64,000 bases of DNA, from the NCBI GenBank assembly GCA_963786625.1, contig CAWAZS010000005.1, forward strand, positions 124,001-188,000, written 5' to 3'. Numbering within the stretch: position 1 is the stretch's first letter; each line of letters starts with the position of its first letter. Under the pieces are notes generated by a model, which did not search any database, had not been told where the DNA came from, and saw only the letters and a list, made by a program, of their open reading frames with translations. This DNA is from CAIWHR01 sp963786625 (lineage in GTDB: Bacteria; Pseudomonadota; Gammaproteobacteria; Burkholderiales; Casimicrobiaceae). Position numbers and translations under genes: made by a program. Of this stretch, positions 29,862 to 39,476 are shown piece after piece.

Positions 29862-31190
29862 CCGGCATCGAAGTCGGCTTCGTGGTCTTCGGCGTCATGC
29901 TGGCGCTGATGGTGGCGCGCGTCCCCATCGGCATCGCGATGTTCGCCGTCGGCTTCGGCGGCTACCTGTATCTCACCGGCGGCAACCTGAACGCGCTTCT
30001 CAACTCGCTCAAGAACCTGGCCTACGCGCGGCTGTCGAACTACGACCTCGTCGTGATCCCGCTGTTCCTGCTGATGGGGCAGTTCGCGACGCACGGCGGC
30101 CTGTCGAAGGCGCTGTTCCGCTTCGTCGGCGCGTTCCTCGGCCACCTCCGGGGCGGCGTCGCGATGGCGGCGATCGGCGCGTGCGCGGGCTTCGGCGCGA
30201 TCTGCGGCTCGTCGGTGGCCACCGCGGCGACGATGGGCCAGGTGGCGCTGCCCGAGCTGCGGCGCTTCGGCTATTCGGGCTCGCTCGCCACGGGCGCGCT
30301 GGCCGCCGGCGGCACGCTGGGCATCATGATCCCGCCGTCGGTGCCGCTCGTCATCTACGCGATCCTGACCCAGGAGTCGATCGGCAAGCTGTTCGTCGCC
30401 GCGGTGCTGCCCGGCATCATCGCGATGCTCGGATACATGCTCGTCGTGCGGATCGTCGTGTCGCTCGATCCGGCGGCCGGCCCCGCCGGGCCGCGCGTCG
30501 CGTGGTCCGAGCGGCTCACGAGCCTCGCCGCGGTGTCCCCGGTGCTGCTCGTGTTCCTCGTCGTGATCGTCGGCATCTACGGCGGCTGGGCGAACCCGAC
30601 CGAGGCCGCGGCGATCGGCGCGGCGGCCTGCGGCCTGCTCGCGATCTTCGGCGGCGGCATGCGGGTGAAGGGGCTGATCGAGAGCGCGCTCGGCACCGCG
30701 CAGGCGACGGCGATGATCTTTCTCGTGCTCCTCGGCGCCGACATGCTGAACTCGACGCTCGCGCTGTCGCAGATGCCGGTCGAGCTCGCGAACTGGGTGA
30801 AGGCGAGCGGGCTCTCGCCGCTGCTGGTGATGGCGTCGATCCTGGTGATCTACATCTTCCTCGGCTGCGTGATGGACGCGCTGGCGATGATCCTGCTCAC
30901 GATCCCGATCTTCTACCCGGTGGTGATGGGCCTCGACTACTGGGGCATGTCGCCGGAGGACAAGTCGATCTGGTTCGGGATCCTGGCGCTGATGGTGGTC
31001 GAGATCGGCCTCGTGCACCCGCCCGGTCGGCATGAATGTCTACATCATCAACCGGCTCGCGAAGGACGTGCCGCTCACGGCGACCTTCCGGGGCGTCGTG
31101 CCGTTCCTGCTGTCGGACCTCGTTCGCATCACGTTGCTCGTATACTTCCCGATCATCTCGCTCTACCTCGTACACGCCTTCAAGCGCTGA
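29858..31190 (+). CDS. TRAP transporter large permease, DctM type (frame break)
   Basis: About 443 residues with twelve or more membrane segments. Family stretches include VARVPIGIAMFAVG near residue 18, LKNLAYARLSNYDLVVIPLFLLMGQFA near 48, GICGSSVATAATMGQVALPEL-like at about 107-128, GTLGIMIPPSVPLVIYAI near 148, and the late VHPPVGMNVYIIN motif. The last is split by one extra G near 31025. GTG at 29858 overlaps dctQ. It carries solute bound by the DctP protein that follows. The break is probably a sequence error because the C-terminal 50 residues are well conserved in the next frame. Confidence 0.88.
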
Positions 31191-31218
31191 AGCGCACCCA
31201 CCTGCCGGAGGAGACACC

Positions 31219-32250
31219 ATGAAAGCACGCCATCTCGCAACCGCCCTCGGCGCCGTCCTCGCGCTCGCGGCCGTCGCCGCGAACGCGCAGGACGTGACGC
31301 TCAGGATCCATCATTTCCTGCCGCCCAAGGGCACGATCCAGGCGCAGGTGTTCGAGCCCTGGTGCGAAAAGCTGGGCCGCGAGTCCAACGGCCGCATCAA
31401 GTGCCAGATCTACCCGGCGATGCAGCTGGGCGGCACGCCGCCGCAGCTCTTCGACCAGGCGCGCGACGGCGTCGCCGACATCATCTGGACGATCCCGACC
31501 TACCAGGCCGGGCGCTTCGTCAAGTCCGAGGTGTTCGAGCTGCCGTTCATGTCGCGCAATGCGGAGAGCGGCAGTCCGGCGCTCTGGGAATACATCCACA
31601 AGAATTCGCTGGACGAGTTTCGCGGCGTGCGGCTCCTGGCGACGCATCTGCACGACGGCTCGCTGCTGCATTTCTCCAGCAAGCGCGTGACGAACATGGA
31701 CGAGCTCAAGGGGCTCAAGGTGCGCGCGCCGACGCGCATCGCCACCCGGTTCCTCGCGGCGATCGGCGCGGTTCCCGTGCAGATGCCGGTGCCGCAGGTC
31801 ACCGAGTCGCTCGCAAAGGCCGTGATCGACGGCGCCATGGTGCCGTGGGAGGTCGCGCCGGCGCTCAAGCTGCAGGAGGTCACGAAGTACCACCTCGACA
31901 CCGCGCCGGGCGTGCCCAAGATGTCGAACTCGATCTTCGTGATCGCGATGAACCCGGCCAAGTACGACGGCATGCCCGCGGACCTGAAGAAGATCCTGGA
32001 CGCGAACACGGGCATCGAGTTCTCGAAGCAGATCGGCAAGATCTTCGACGGCACCACCGAGGCGGGCAAGAAGCTCGCGCGCGAGGCGAACGGGGTGTTC
32101 GACGTGCTCGCGCCGGCCGAGTACGAGCGGTGGAGGAAGGTGAACGAGGGCGTCGACAAGGAGTGGATCGGCGAAGCCAACGCGAAGGGCGCGAACGGCG
32201 CGGCGCTGCTCGACGACGCGCGGGCCCTGATCAGGAAGTACGGCGGTTAG
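31219..32250 (+). CDS. TRAP transporter substrate-binding protein, DctP family
   Basis: 343-residue periplasmic binding protein with a clear signal peptide (first 23 residues ending ANA-QD). DctP signatures: LRIHHFLPPKGTIQAQVFEPW, GRIKCQIYPAMQLGG, and the arginine-bearing LKGLKVRAPTRIATRFLAAIGAVPVQMP at about residues 160-190, where the Arg normally grips a carboxylate. The substrate is therefore likely an organic acid. The surrounding aryl-acid genes suggest an arylacetate or 2-oxoacid (inference). Confidence 0.88.
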   Translation: MKARHLATALGAVLALAAVAANAQDVTLRIHHFLPPKGTIQAQVFEPWCEKLGRESNGRIKCQIYPAMQLGGTPPQLFDQARDGVADIIWTIPTYQAGRFVKSEVFELPFMSRNAESGSPALWEYIHKNSLDEFRGVRLLATHLHDGSLLHFSSKRVTNMDELKGLKVRAPTRIATRFLAAIGAVPVQMPVPQVTESLAKAVIDGAMVPWEVAPALKLQEVTKYHLDTAPGVPKMSNSIFVIAMNPAKYDGMPADLKKILDANTGIEFSKQIGKIFDGTTEAGKKLAREANGVFDVLAPAEYERWRKVNEGVDKEWIGEANAKGANGAALLDDARALIRKYGG

Positions 32251-32412
32251 CAGCGCGGGACCCGCCAGGCGTCCGGGGCGATGCCGCGCGGGCGCGGTCG
32301 GGTGTGGGCGCCGGGGTGGGCGCCGGGGTGGGCAATTTGCCGGCGGCGGCGTATCGGCTACCATTGCCGGACCGCGCCGCCGGCCGGATGCAGTCGAAGC
32401 CGAGGTTCTCCC

Positions 32413-33366
32413 ATGAGTGAAAAGAAGTTCGCGTCGCAGGCCGACCTCGTCGAGAAGAAGGTCAGCTTCGACAAGCTTTCCGAGCACGCCTACGCGTACA
32501 CCGCGGAAGGCGACCCCAACACCGGCATCGTCGTCGGCGACGACGCGGTGATGGTGATCGACACCCAGGCGACGCCGGTGATGGCGCAGGACGTGATCCG
32601 GCGCATCCGCGAGGTCACGGCCAAGCCGATCCGCTACGTGACGCTGTCGCACTACCACGCGGTGCGGGTGCTGGGCGCGTCCGGCTACAAGCCGGAGCAC
32701 GTCATCGCCAGCCGCGACACCTACGACCTGATCGTCGAGCGCGGCGAAGCCGACATGAAGAGCGAGATCGAGCGCTTTCCGCGGCTTTTCCGGGCCGTCG
32801 AGTCGGTGCCGGGGCTCACCTGGCCCACCATCGTGTTCGAGCGGCGGATGACGCTGTGGCTGGGCAAGCTGCGGGTCGAGATCATGCAGCTGGGCCGCGG
32901 CCACACCAAGGGCGACACCGTGGTCTGGCTGCCCGACGACAAGATCCTGTTCTCGGGCGACCTCGTCGAGTTCGACGCGACCCCTTACACCGGCGACGCG
33001 TACCTCGGCGACTGGCCGGCGACGCTCGATGCGCTCGCCGCGCTCGGCCCGGAGAAGCTGGTGCCCGGGCGGGGCGCTGCGCTGACGACCCCGGCGCAGG
33101 TGCAGGCCGGGCTCGACGGCACGCGCGCCTTCGTCACCGAGATGTTCGAGTCCGTGAAGCGCGGGGCGGCGGCGGGCGAGGACCTGCGCAGCGTCTACCG
33201 GAAGACCTATGCGGCGCTCAAGCCGAAGTTCGGACACTGGGTGATCTTCGACCACTGCCTGCCGTTCGACGTGTCGCGCGCGTACGACGAGGCGACGCGC
33301 TACCGCGACCCGCGAATCTGGACCGCGCAGCGCGACAAGGAGTTGTGGGAGGCGCTGGAAGGCTAG
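32413..33366 (+). CDS. MBL-fold hydrolase-like protein with altered metal motif
   Basis: 317 residues with the metallo-beta-lactamase fold. GIVVGDDAVMVIDTQ (about residues 37-51) leads into the metal loop, but the usual H-x-H-x-D-H reads H-Y-H-A-V-R (about residues 80-85), so Asp and the third His are missing. The later GRGHTKGDTVVWLP and LFSGDLVEF elements keep a His and an Asp. It may bind one metal or use a different chemistry. It sits between the TRAP genes and the flavin monooxygenase. The substrate is unknown. Confidence 0.8.
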   Translation: MSEKKFASQADLVEKKVSFDKLSEHAYAYTAEGDPNTGIVVGDDAVMVIDTQATPVMAQDVIRRIREVTAKPIRYVTLSHYHAVRVLGASGYKPEHVIASRDTYDLIVERGEADMKSEIERFPRLFRAVESVPGLTWPTIVFERRMTLWLGKLRVEIMQLGRGHTKGDTVVWLPDDKILFSGDLVEFDATPYTGDAYLGDWPATLDALAALGPEKLVPGRGAALTTPAQVQAGLDGTRAFVTEMFESVKRGAAAGEDLRSVYRKTYAALKPKFGHWVIFDHCLPFDVSRAYDEATRYRDPRIWTAQRDKELWEALEG

Positions 33367-33471
33367 CGCCGGGGTCCGGGAAGCCGCCGCCCGCGGCGTG
33401 GCTCTCCCTCGGGGCGCCGGGCAGCGGGCGGGTGTGGACCGCCGGCCCGGCCGGATCGCTGCGCCGCGCGA

Positions 33472-35129
33472 ATGCAACCGATGAAGACGTACACGAATCC
33501 CCTCTATTCCTACCAGCGGCCGCCGGAGCTCGACGCGCGCGGGAGCCGGCGGCCGGTGGTCGTCGTGGGCGCCGGTCCGGTCGGCCTGGCCGCGGCGATC
33601 GATCTCGGGCAGCGCGGCATTCCCGTGGTCGTCCTCGACGAGGACCACACCGTGTCGGTCGGCTCGCGCGCGATCTGCTACGCGAAGCGGGCCCTGGAGA
33701 TCCTCGATCGGCTGGATTGCGGCCAGCGCGTCGTCGACAAGGGCATCGGCTGGAACGTCGGCAAGGTGTTCTTCCGCGACGAGCTCGTCTATCGCTTCGA
33801 CCTGCTGCCCGAGCCCGGCCACCGGCGTCCGGCGTTCGTCAACCTGCAGCAGTACTGGTTCGAGGAGTGCCTGGTCGATCGGGCGCGTGCGCTCGACCGC
33901 GTCGAATTGCGCTGGGAGAGCAAGGTCGTCGGCGTGGCCCCGCATGCCGAGGGCGTCGACGTCGAGGTGGCCACCCCGGAGGGGGAATACACGATCGCCT
34001 GCGACTGGCTCGTCGTCTGCGACGGCTCGACGCAGTCCGGTGCGGCAGATGCTCGGGCTGGAGGCGGAGGGGCAGGTGTTCCGCGACCGCTTCCTCATCG
34101 CCGACATCCACATGAAATCGGATTTCCCGACCGAGCGCTGGTTCTGGTTCGACCCGCCGTTCCACCGCAACCAGTCGGCGCTGCTGCACCGGCAGGCCGA
34201 CGACGTCTGGCGCATCGATTTCCAGCTCGGCTGGGACGCCGATCCCGAGGAGGAGAAGAAGCCCGAGCGGATCATGCCGCGCCTGCGCGCGATGCTCGGC
34301 GACAAGGCCGATTTCGACATCGAGTGGGCGAGCGTCTACACGTTCCAGTGCCGGCGGATGCAGCGCTTCCGGCACGGCCGGGTGATCTTCGCCGGCGACG
34401 CCGCGCACGTCGTCTCGCCGTTCGGCGCGCGCGGCGCGAACAGCGGCATCCAGGACGCCGACAACCTGGTGTGGAAGCTCGAGCTCGTGATGAGCGGCCG
34501 CGCGCCGGACCGGCTGCTCGACACCTACGATGTCGAGCGCGTCCGGGCCGCCGACGAGAACATCCTGAACTCGACGCGCTCCACCGACTTCATCACGCCG
34601 AAGAGCGAGGTGTCGCGGACCTTCCGCGACGCCGTCCTGTCGCTGGCGAAGAAGTACGCGTTCGCGCGCCGTCTCGTCAACAGCGGACGGCTCTCGGTGC
34701 CGACGATACTCGCCGAGTCCCCGCTCAACACGCCGGACCGGCGACCCCGATTTCGCGCGGGGGCCGGGCGCGATGATTCCGGGCTCGCCCGCGGCCGACG
34801 CCCCGGTCGAAGGCCCCGGCGGGGCGTGGCTGCTGGGGTATCTCGGCGGTGGCTTCACGCTGCTCGGCTTCGGCGACGCCGTCGGCCCGTTCGGCGTCGC
34901 GTCGCTGGCGCGCGACCGCATCCCCTGCAGGGTCGTGCTGGTCGACGCAAAGCCGACCCCCGGCGCGACGCGGGTCGAGGACGTCAACGGACTGGCCGTC
35001 CAGCGCTACGACGCGTGGCCCGGAACCGTCTATCTGCTGCGGCCCGATCAGCACGTGTGCGCGCGCTGGCGCGAGTTCGACCTGCCGAGCGTCCGTGCGG
35101 CGATCGCGCGCGCGACCTGCAACACCTGA
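33472..35129 (+). CDS. FAD-dependent aromatic monooxygenase, MhaA-like (two frame breaks)
   Basis: About 551 residues of the phenol-hydroxylase/MhpA class of flavoprotein hydroxylases. GxGxxG in VVVGAGPVGLAAAIDLGQRG (about residues 29-48), the CDGSRSPVRQMLG NADPH/FAD motif, and GDAAHVVSPFGARGANSGIQDADNLVWKL near residue 305. The C-terminal thioredoxin-like domain follows. One-base insertions near 34030 and 34738 break the frame. Followed at 10 bases by a 73-residue protein and then hmgA, it matches 3-hydroxyphenylacetate 6-hydroxylase MhaAB, which makes homogentisate. ATG 33481 is an alternative start. Confidence 0.8.
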
Positions 35130-35139
35130 AGGTTTCCCC

Positions 35140-35361
35140 ATGCCCATGCTCAACACCGAACCCAACCTCGCGTCACCGGACGACTTCTACGAGCGGCTGA
35201 TCGCGACGCATCGCGGCCTTTCCGACGAGGACAGCGCGCTCGTCAACGCGAAGCTGGTGCTGCTGCTGGCCAATCACATCGGTGACCCCGGCGTGCTCGC
35301 GCAGGCGATGGCCGCCGCGCGCGACGGGATCGGCGCCGCATCCGGAGGAGAAGCGTCATGA
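35140..35361 (+). CDS. Small DUF2783-like protein, possible MhaB coupling partner
   Basis: 73 residues, with no signal peptide or cysteines. It contains PDDFYERLIATHRGLSDEDSALVNAKLVLLLANHIGD, the pattern of the DUF2783 family usually found beside aromatic flavin monooxygenases. In Pseudomonas putida a small coupling protein (MhaB) is needed by the flavoprotein MhaA for 3-hydroxyphenylacetate 6-hydroxylation; equating the two is inference from size and position. Its stop overlaps the hmgA start (ATGA). Confidence 0.7.
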   Translation: MPMLNTEPNLASPDDFYERLIATHRGLSDEDSALVNAKLVLLLANHIGDPGVLAQAMAAARDGIGAASGGEAS

Positions 35362-36488
35362 AGCACTACATCCGTTTTCCGCGGGCGGACGGCGGCGCAC
35401 AGCCGCCAGGCGCACGCCGATCTGCCGGCCGGGACGTTCGAGCGCGAGATGGGCAAGGAGGGCTTCTTCGGTCCCGCCGCGCATTTTCACCACAGGCATC
35501 CGCCGACCGCGTGGGAGAGCTTTACCGGCACGCTCAATCCGCACGCCTACGATCTCGACAAGCTGCCAGCGGAGGGGAGCTCGCCCTGGGACGCCACGCC
35601 GCTCATGCACAACGGCGACGTGAAGATCCGCCACTGGAAGACCGGTCGCGCGATGGACCACCTCGTGCGCAACCAGGACGGCGACGAGCTCTTGTTCATC
35701 CACGACGGCGCCGGCGAGCTGTACTGCGACTGGGGGCGGCTCGCGTACCGCGACGGCGACTACATCGTGATCCCGCGCGGCGGCATGTGGCGCATCGTGC
35801 CCGTCCGCGCCGACGACGCTGCTGCTCGTCGAGTGCACCGAGGGCACGTACACGCTGCCGGAGAAGGGCATCCTCGGCCCGCACGCGATCTTCGATCCGG
35901 CGATCCTCGACGTGCCGGCGATCGACGCGGAGTTTCGCGCGCAGCAGACCGAGGACCCGTGGACGGTGGTGGTGAAGCGCGTCGGCAAGCTGTCGACGAT
36001 CCGCTACCCGTTCAACCCGCTGGACGCCGTCGGCTGGCACGGCGACCTGTGCGTCGTGCGCATCAACGTCCGCGACATCCGGCCGCTGATGAGCCATCGC
36101 TACCACCTGCCGCCGTCGGCGCACACCACGTTCGTCGGGCGCAACTTCATCGTCTGCACGTTCGCCCCGCGGCCGATCGAGTCCGACCCCGGCGCGCTGA
36201 AGGTGCCCTTCTACCACAACAACGACGATTACGACGAAGTGATCTTCTACCATCGCGGCGAGTTCTTCAGCCGCGACAACATCAAGCCCGGCATGGTCAC
36301 GTTCCACCCCTGCGGCTTCACCCACGGGCCGCACCCGAAGGCCTTCCAGATCGGCGCCGCGCACGCGCGCAAGGAGACCGACGAGTACGCGGTGATGATC
36401 GACACCCGCTTCCCGCTGGACGTCGCGCCGCTGCCGGAGGGCGTCGAGAACCGCGACGTACGTCGACTCGTGGAAGGCCAGGCCATGA
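35358..36488 (+). CDS. hmgA: Homogentisate 1,2-dioxygenase (three frame breaks)
   Basis: Non-haem iron ring-cleavage enzyme turning homogentisate into maleylacetoacetate. Removing extra bases near 35393, 35815 and 36458 gives about 375 residues, shorter than classical HmgA (about 430). Conserved parts are MGKEGFFGPAAHFHHRHPPTAWESFTG near the start, the cupin region DELLFIHDGAGELYCDWG, YHNNDDYDEVIFYHRGEFFSRD with iron ligands, and FHPCGFTHGPHPKAFQ. The true stop is TGA at 36486-36488, overlapping the next start; without the third correction it reads into the hydratase. No hmgB or hmgC gene is in the window. Confidence 0.85.
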
Positions 36489-37261
36489 CCTACCAGCACA
36501 TCCTCGTCGAGACCCGCGAGCGCGTCGGGGTCGTCCGGCTCAACCGTCCTCAGGTCATGAACGCGCTGAACGACGCGCTCGCCGTCGAGCTGAAGGACGT
36601 GCTGGAGCGCTTCGATTGCGACGACGCGATCGCGGTGATCGTGATCACGGGCAACGACAAGGCATTCGCCGCGGGCGCCGACATCGGCGCGATGGCGGAG
36701 TGGGACTACCAGAAGGTCTACCACGACGACTACATCACGCGCGACTGGGAGCGCATCCGCGACGTGCGCAAGCCGGTGATCGCGGCGGTCGCGGGCTACG
36801 CGCTGGGCGGCGGCTGCGAGCTCGCGATGGCCTGCGACCTGATCATCGCCGCCGACACGGCGAAGTTCGGGCAGCCCGAGATCACCATCGGCACGATGCC
36901 CGGAATGGGCGGCACGCAGCGGTTGCCGCGCGCCGTGGGCAAGGCGAAGGCGATGGACTGGTGCCTGACGGGCCGGATGATCGACGCCGCCGAGGCCGAG
37001 CGCAGCGGGCTCGTCGCGCGCGTCGTCCCGGCTGACCGGCTCGAGGAGGAGGCGCTCGCGGTGGCGGCGAAGATCGCGGGCTTTTCGCTGCCCGTCATGC
37101 TGAAGATCAAGGAGTCGATCAACCGCGCCTACGAGTCCTCGCTCGCCGAGGGACTGTTGTTCGAGCGCCGGGAGTTCCACGCGACCTTCGCGCTGGACGA
37201 CCAGAAGGAAGGGATGCGCGCCTTCGTCGGCAAGCGCAAGCCCGCGTTCCGAAACCGCTGA
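36485..37261 (+). CDS. Enoyl-CoA hydratase, crotonase family
   Basis: 258 residues. VVRLNRPQVMNALNDALAVEL near residue 16, AFAAGADIGAM near 62, and both catalytic glutamates: one in GYALGGGCELAMACDL (about residue 108) and one in FGQPEITIGTMPGMGGTQRLPR (about residue 128). It is a genuine short-chain 2-enoyl-CoA hydratase. ATG overlaps the hmgA stop (ATGA). Its role in this aromatic cluster may be hydration of dehydroadipyl-CoA or another beta-oxidation step. Confidence 0.9.
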   Translation: MTYQHILVETRERVGVVRLNRPQVMNALNDALAVELKDVLERFDCDDAIAVIVITGNDKAFAAGADIGAMAEWDYQKVYHDDYITRDWERIRDVRKPVIAAVAGYALGGGCELAMACDLIIAADTAKFGQPEITIGTMPGMGGTQRLPRAVGKAKAMDWCLTGRMIDAAEAERSGLVARVVPADRLEEEALAVAAKIAGFSLPVMLKIKESINRAYESSLAEGLLFERREFHATFALDDQKEGMRAFVGKRKPAFRNR

Positions 37262-37319
37262 GGCAACGACGGCGCGGCATCCGGGCCAGGATTCGGGCGC
37301 GGATTCGGACAATCGGCCG

Positions 37320-37325
37320 TAGAAT
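37320..37325 (+). promoter_or_regulatory. Candidate -10 box before paaF-like gene
   Basis: TAGAAT ends 6 bases before the ATG at 37332, which would give a nearly leaderless transcript. Confidence 0.3.
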
Positions 37326-37331
37326 CCGGGC

Positions 37332-38129
37332 ATGACCGAGTCCACGCCGCAGCCCGTCCGCCGGGATATCCTCGTCGATCGTCCCGCGCCGGGCGTCGTG
37401 CGCATCACCTTGCATCGTCCCGATGCGCGCAACGCGCTGCGCACGCAGACGCTCTCCGAGATCGCCGCCGAGCTCACGCTGGCCGCGGCGGCCGACGAAA
37501 CCCGCGCGGTCGTGATCACCGGCGGCCTCGCGTACTTCGCGGCGGGCGCCGACCTGCGCGAAATGGCGCCGCTCGGGCCGGTCGAGGTGCTGACCCACGA
37601 GCGCCAGCGCCACTGGCGCGCGATCGCCGCGTTCCCGAAGCCGCTGATCGCCGCCGTCAACGGCTATGCGCTCGGCGGCGGCTGCGAGCTTGCGCTGTGC
37701 GCGGACATCGTCGTCGCCGGCTCGAACGCGCAGTTCGGCCAGCCGGAGATCAACCTCGGGATGATTCCCGGCGCCGGCGGCACGCAGCGCCTCGCGCGGG
37801 TGGCGGGGAAGGGGCTGGCGATGCTCATGGTGCTGACCGGCTGGCCGATCGACGCGCAGGCGGCCCTGGCGGCGGGCATCGCCGTCGAAGTGGACGAGCC
37901 GGAGAGCGCTCTCGCGCGCGCCGTCGAGATCGCGTCGATCATCGCCGCCAAGCCCGCGCTCGCGGTCCGCCTCGCGAAGGAAGCGGTGCTGCGCGCGTAC
38001 GAGGCGCCGATGTCCGAGGCGCTCGCCGCGGAGCGACAGGCGTTCGCGCTGCTGGCGGCGAGCCACGACCGCAACGAGGGCATCGCCGCGTTTCTCGAGA
38101 AGCGACCGGCGCAGTTCACCGGGCGCTGA
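37332..38129 (+). CDS. paaF: 2,3-dehydroadipyl-CoA hydratase, PaaF candidate
   Basis: 265 residues of the crotonase family with ITLHRPDARNALRTQTL near residue 27, FAAGADLREMAPL near 71, and both catalytic Glu motifs (GGGCELALCADIVVAG, QFGQPEINLGMIPGAGGTQRL). It is the closest in style to PaaF, which hydrates 2,3-dehydroadipyl-CoA and is missing from the paa operon at 6.8-18 kb. The adjacent hydratase at 36485 is the other candidate. It lies 70 bases after that gene with its own -10-like box. Confidence 0.75.
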   Translation: MTESTPQPVRRDILVDRPAPGVVRITLHRPDARNALRTQTLSEIAAELTLAAAADETRAVVITGGLAYFAAGADLREMAPLGPVEVLTHERQRHWRAIAAFPKPLIAAVNGYALGGGCELALCADIVVAGSNAQFGQPEINLGMIPGAGGTQRLARVAGKGLAMLMVLTGWPIDAQAALAAGIAVEVDEPESALARAVEIASIIAAKPALAVRLAKEAVLRAYEAPMSEALAAERQAFALLAASHDRNEGIAAFLEKRPAQFTGR

Positions 38130-38209
38130 CCGATCGCCATCGCCGACCCGCGCCTGCCGCGTCACGGGGCGGCGTCTGCTCAACCGCGAGGACCTGTTGG
38201 AACCGCACG

Positions 38210-39439
38210 ATGCCCGATTCGGCGCCTGAGTTCGCGGACCGCGCGCCGTGGCGCCTGCGCTGGGTCGTCACCGCGCTCGGCATCGCGCAGATCATCTCCT
38301 GGGGCAGCCTGTTCTATCCGCTCGCGGTGCTGGCTGGCGCGATTCGCCGCGATCTCGGAATCGGCGACGCGGCGGTGTTCGGCAGTTTCACCGTCGGGCT
38401 GTTCGTCTCCGGATTCGCGGCGCCGGTCGTCGGCCGATTGATCGACGCGCGCGGGGGCCGCTCGGTCCTCGCCGGGGGATCGGTGCTCGCGGCGGGGGCG
38501 CTTGCGGTGCTCGCCGTCGCGCAGGGCACGGCGACGCTGGTCGCGGGCTACGCGCTCGCCGGGTTGGCGATGGCCGCCTGCCTCTACGACCCGGCGTTCG
38601 CGGAGCTGCATCGGATCACCGGCTCCGCCTATCGCAAGGCGGTGACCGCGCTCACGCTTTTCGGCGGTTTCGCGAGCACGGTGTTCTGGCCGCTCTCGCA
38701 AGTGCTGCTGGACGGCGTGGGCTGGCGGATGACCTTCGGGATCTACGCGGCGCTGCACCTGACGATCTGCTTGCCCTTGCATCTCGTGGCCTTGCCCCGC
38801 GGCCGGAATCCGGTGCGGCACGCGGCTGCGGCAACCGACGCCGCACCGCCGCCGCCGACGTATCGATCCGCGGTGTTCGCCTGGCTCGCGGTGGCGCTTT
38901 CGCTCGCCGCATTTCTGTCGTCGGCGCTGTCGGCGCACGTGATCGGGCTGCTCGTGTCCTCGGGCCTGACCGCGCGTGATGCGGTGCTGGTCTCGTCGCT
39001 GATCGGGGTCATGCAGGTGGTCGGCCGGGTGCTGGAGTTCACGGTCGGCCGCGGGCTGCGGCCACTCACCGTCGGCACGCTCGCGTTTGCGCTGCTCGCG
39101 AGCGCGCTGCTGTTGCTCACGCAGGTCCGCGGCGTCTGGATCGCGGCGCTGGCGTTCGCGGTGCTCTACGGATGGAGCAACGGTGTCATGACGATCGTGC
39201 GCGGCACCGTGCCGGGCGAGCTCTTCGGCCATCGCGGCTTTGGCGCGCTGCTGGGACGCCTCGCCCAGCCGCAATTCATCACCAAGGCGATCGCGCCGCT
39301 GGCGGTGACCCTCGTCTTCGCCGTCGATCCGGAGCGCACGATCACCTTGTACGCGCTCGCCGCGGGCGGGCTGGCGGCGCTCGCCGCCTATCAGCTCGCG
39401 CTGCGCTCGCGCGCGCCGCGCCGCGGCGACCGAAGCTGA
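38210..39439 (+). CDS. MFS transporter
   Basis: 409-residue major facilitator with twelve predicted membrane segments. It contains the MFS loop motif FAAPVVGRLIDARGGRSVLAGG (about residues 62-83) and a central hydrophilic loop near residue 200. No family motif points to a particular substrate. It is 80 bases after paaF on the same strand and converges on the DUF4105-like gene. Uptake or export of an aromatic acid is possible only by association. Confidence 0.85.
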   Translation: MPDSAPEFADRAPWRLRWVVTALGIAQIISWGSLFYPLAVLAGAIRRDLGIGDAAVFGSFTVGLFVSGFAAPVVGRLIDARGGRSVLAGGSVLAAGALAVLAVAQGTATLVAGYALAGLAMAACLYDPAFAELHRITGSAYRKAVTALTLFGGFASTVFWPLSQVLLDGVGWRMTFGIYAALHLTICLPLHLVALPRGRNPVRHAAAATDAAPPPPTYRSAVFAWLAVALSLAAFLSSALSAHVIGLLVSSGLTARDAVLVSSLIGVMQVVGRVLEFTVGRGLRPLTVGTLAFALLASALLLLTQVRGVWIAALAFAVLYGWSNGVMTIVRGTVPGELFGHRGFGALLGRLAQPQFITKAIAPLAVTLVFAVDPERTITLYALAAGGLAALAAYQLALRSRAPRRGDRS

Positions 39440-39476
39440 GTCCGGCGCGGGGGCTCGCGCCGCAGAGCGCGCCGCG

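Noticed and set aside
31180..34320. A 1046-codon antisense frame over dctP, the MBL gene and mhaA
   Set aside because: Arg/His/Asp-rich composition with no domain, antisense to three well-supported genes; a GC-driven shadow.
35912..37261. Apparent HmgA-enoyl-CoA hydratase fusion
   Set aside because: Removing the extra base near 36458 restores the normal HmgA end (NRDYVDSWKARP) and a TGA overlapping the hydratase ATG. The fusion is an artefact.
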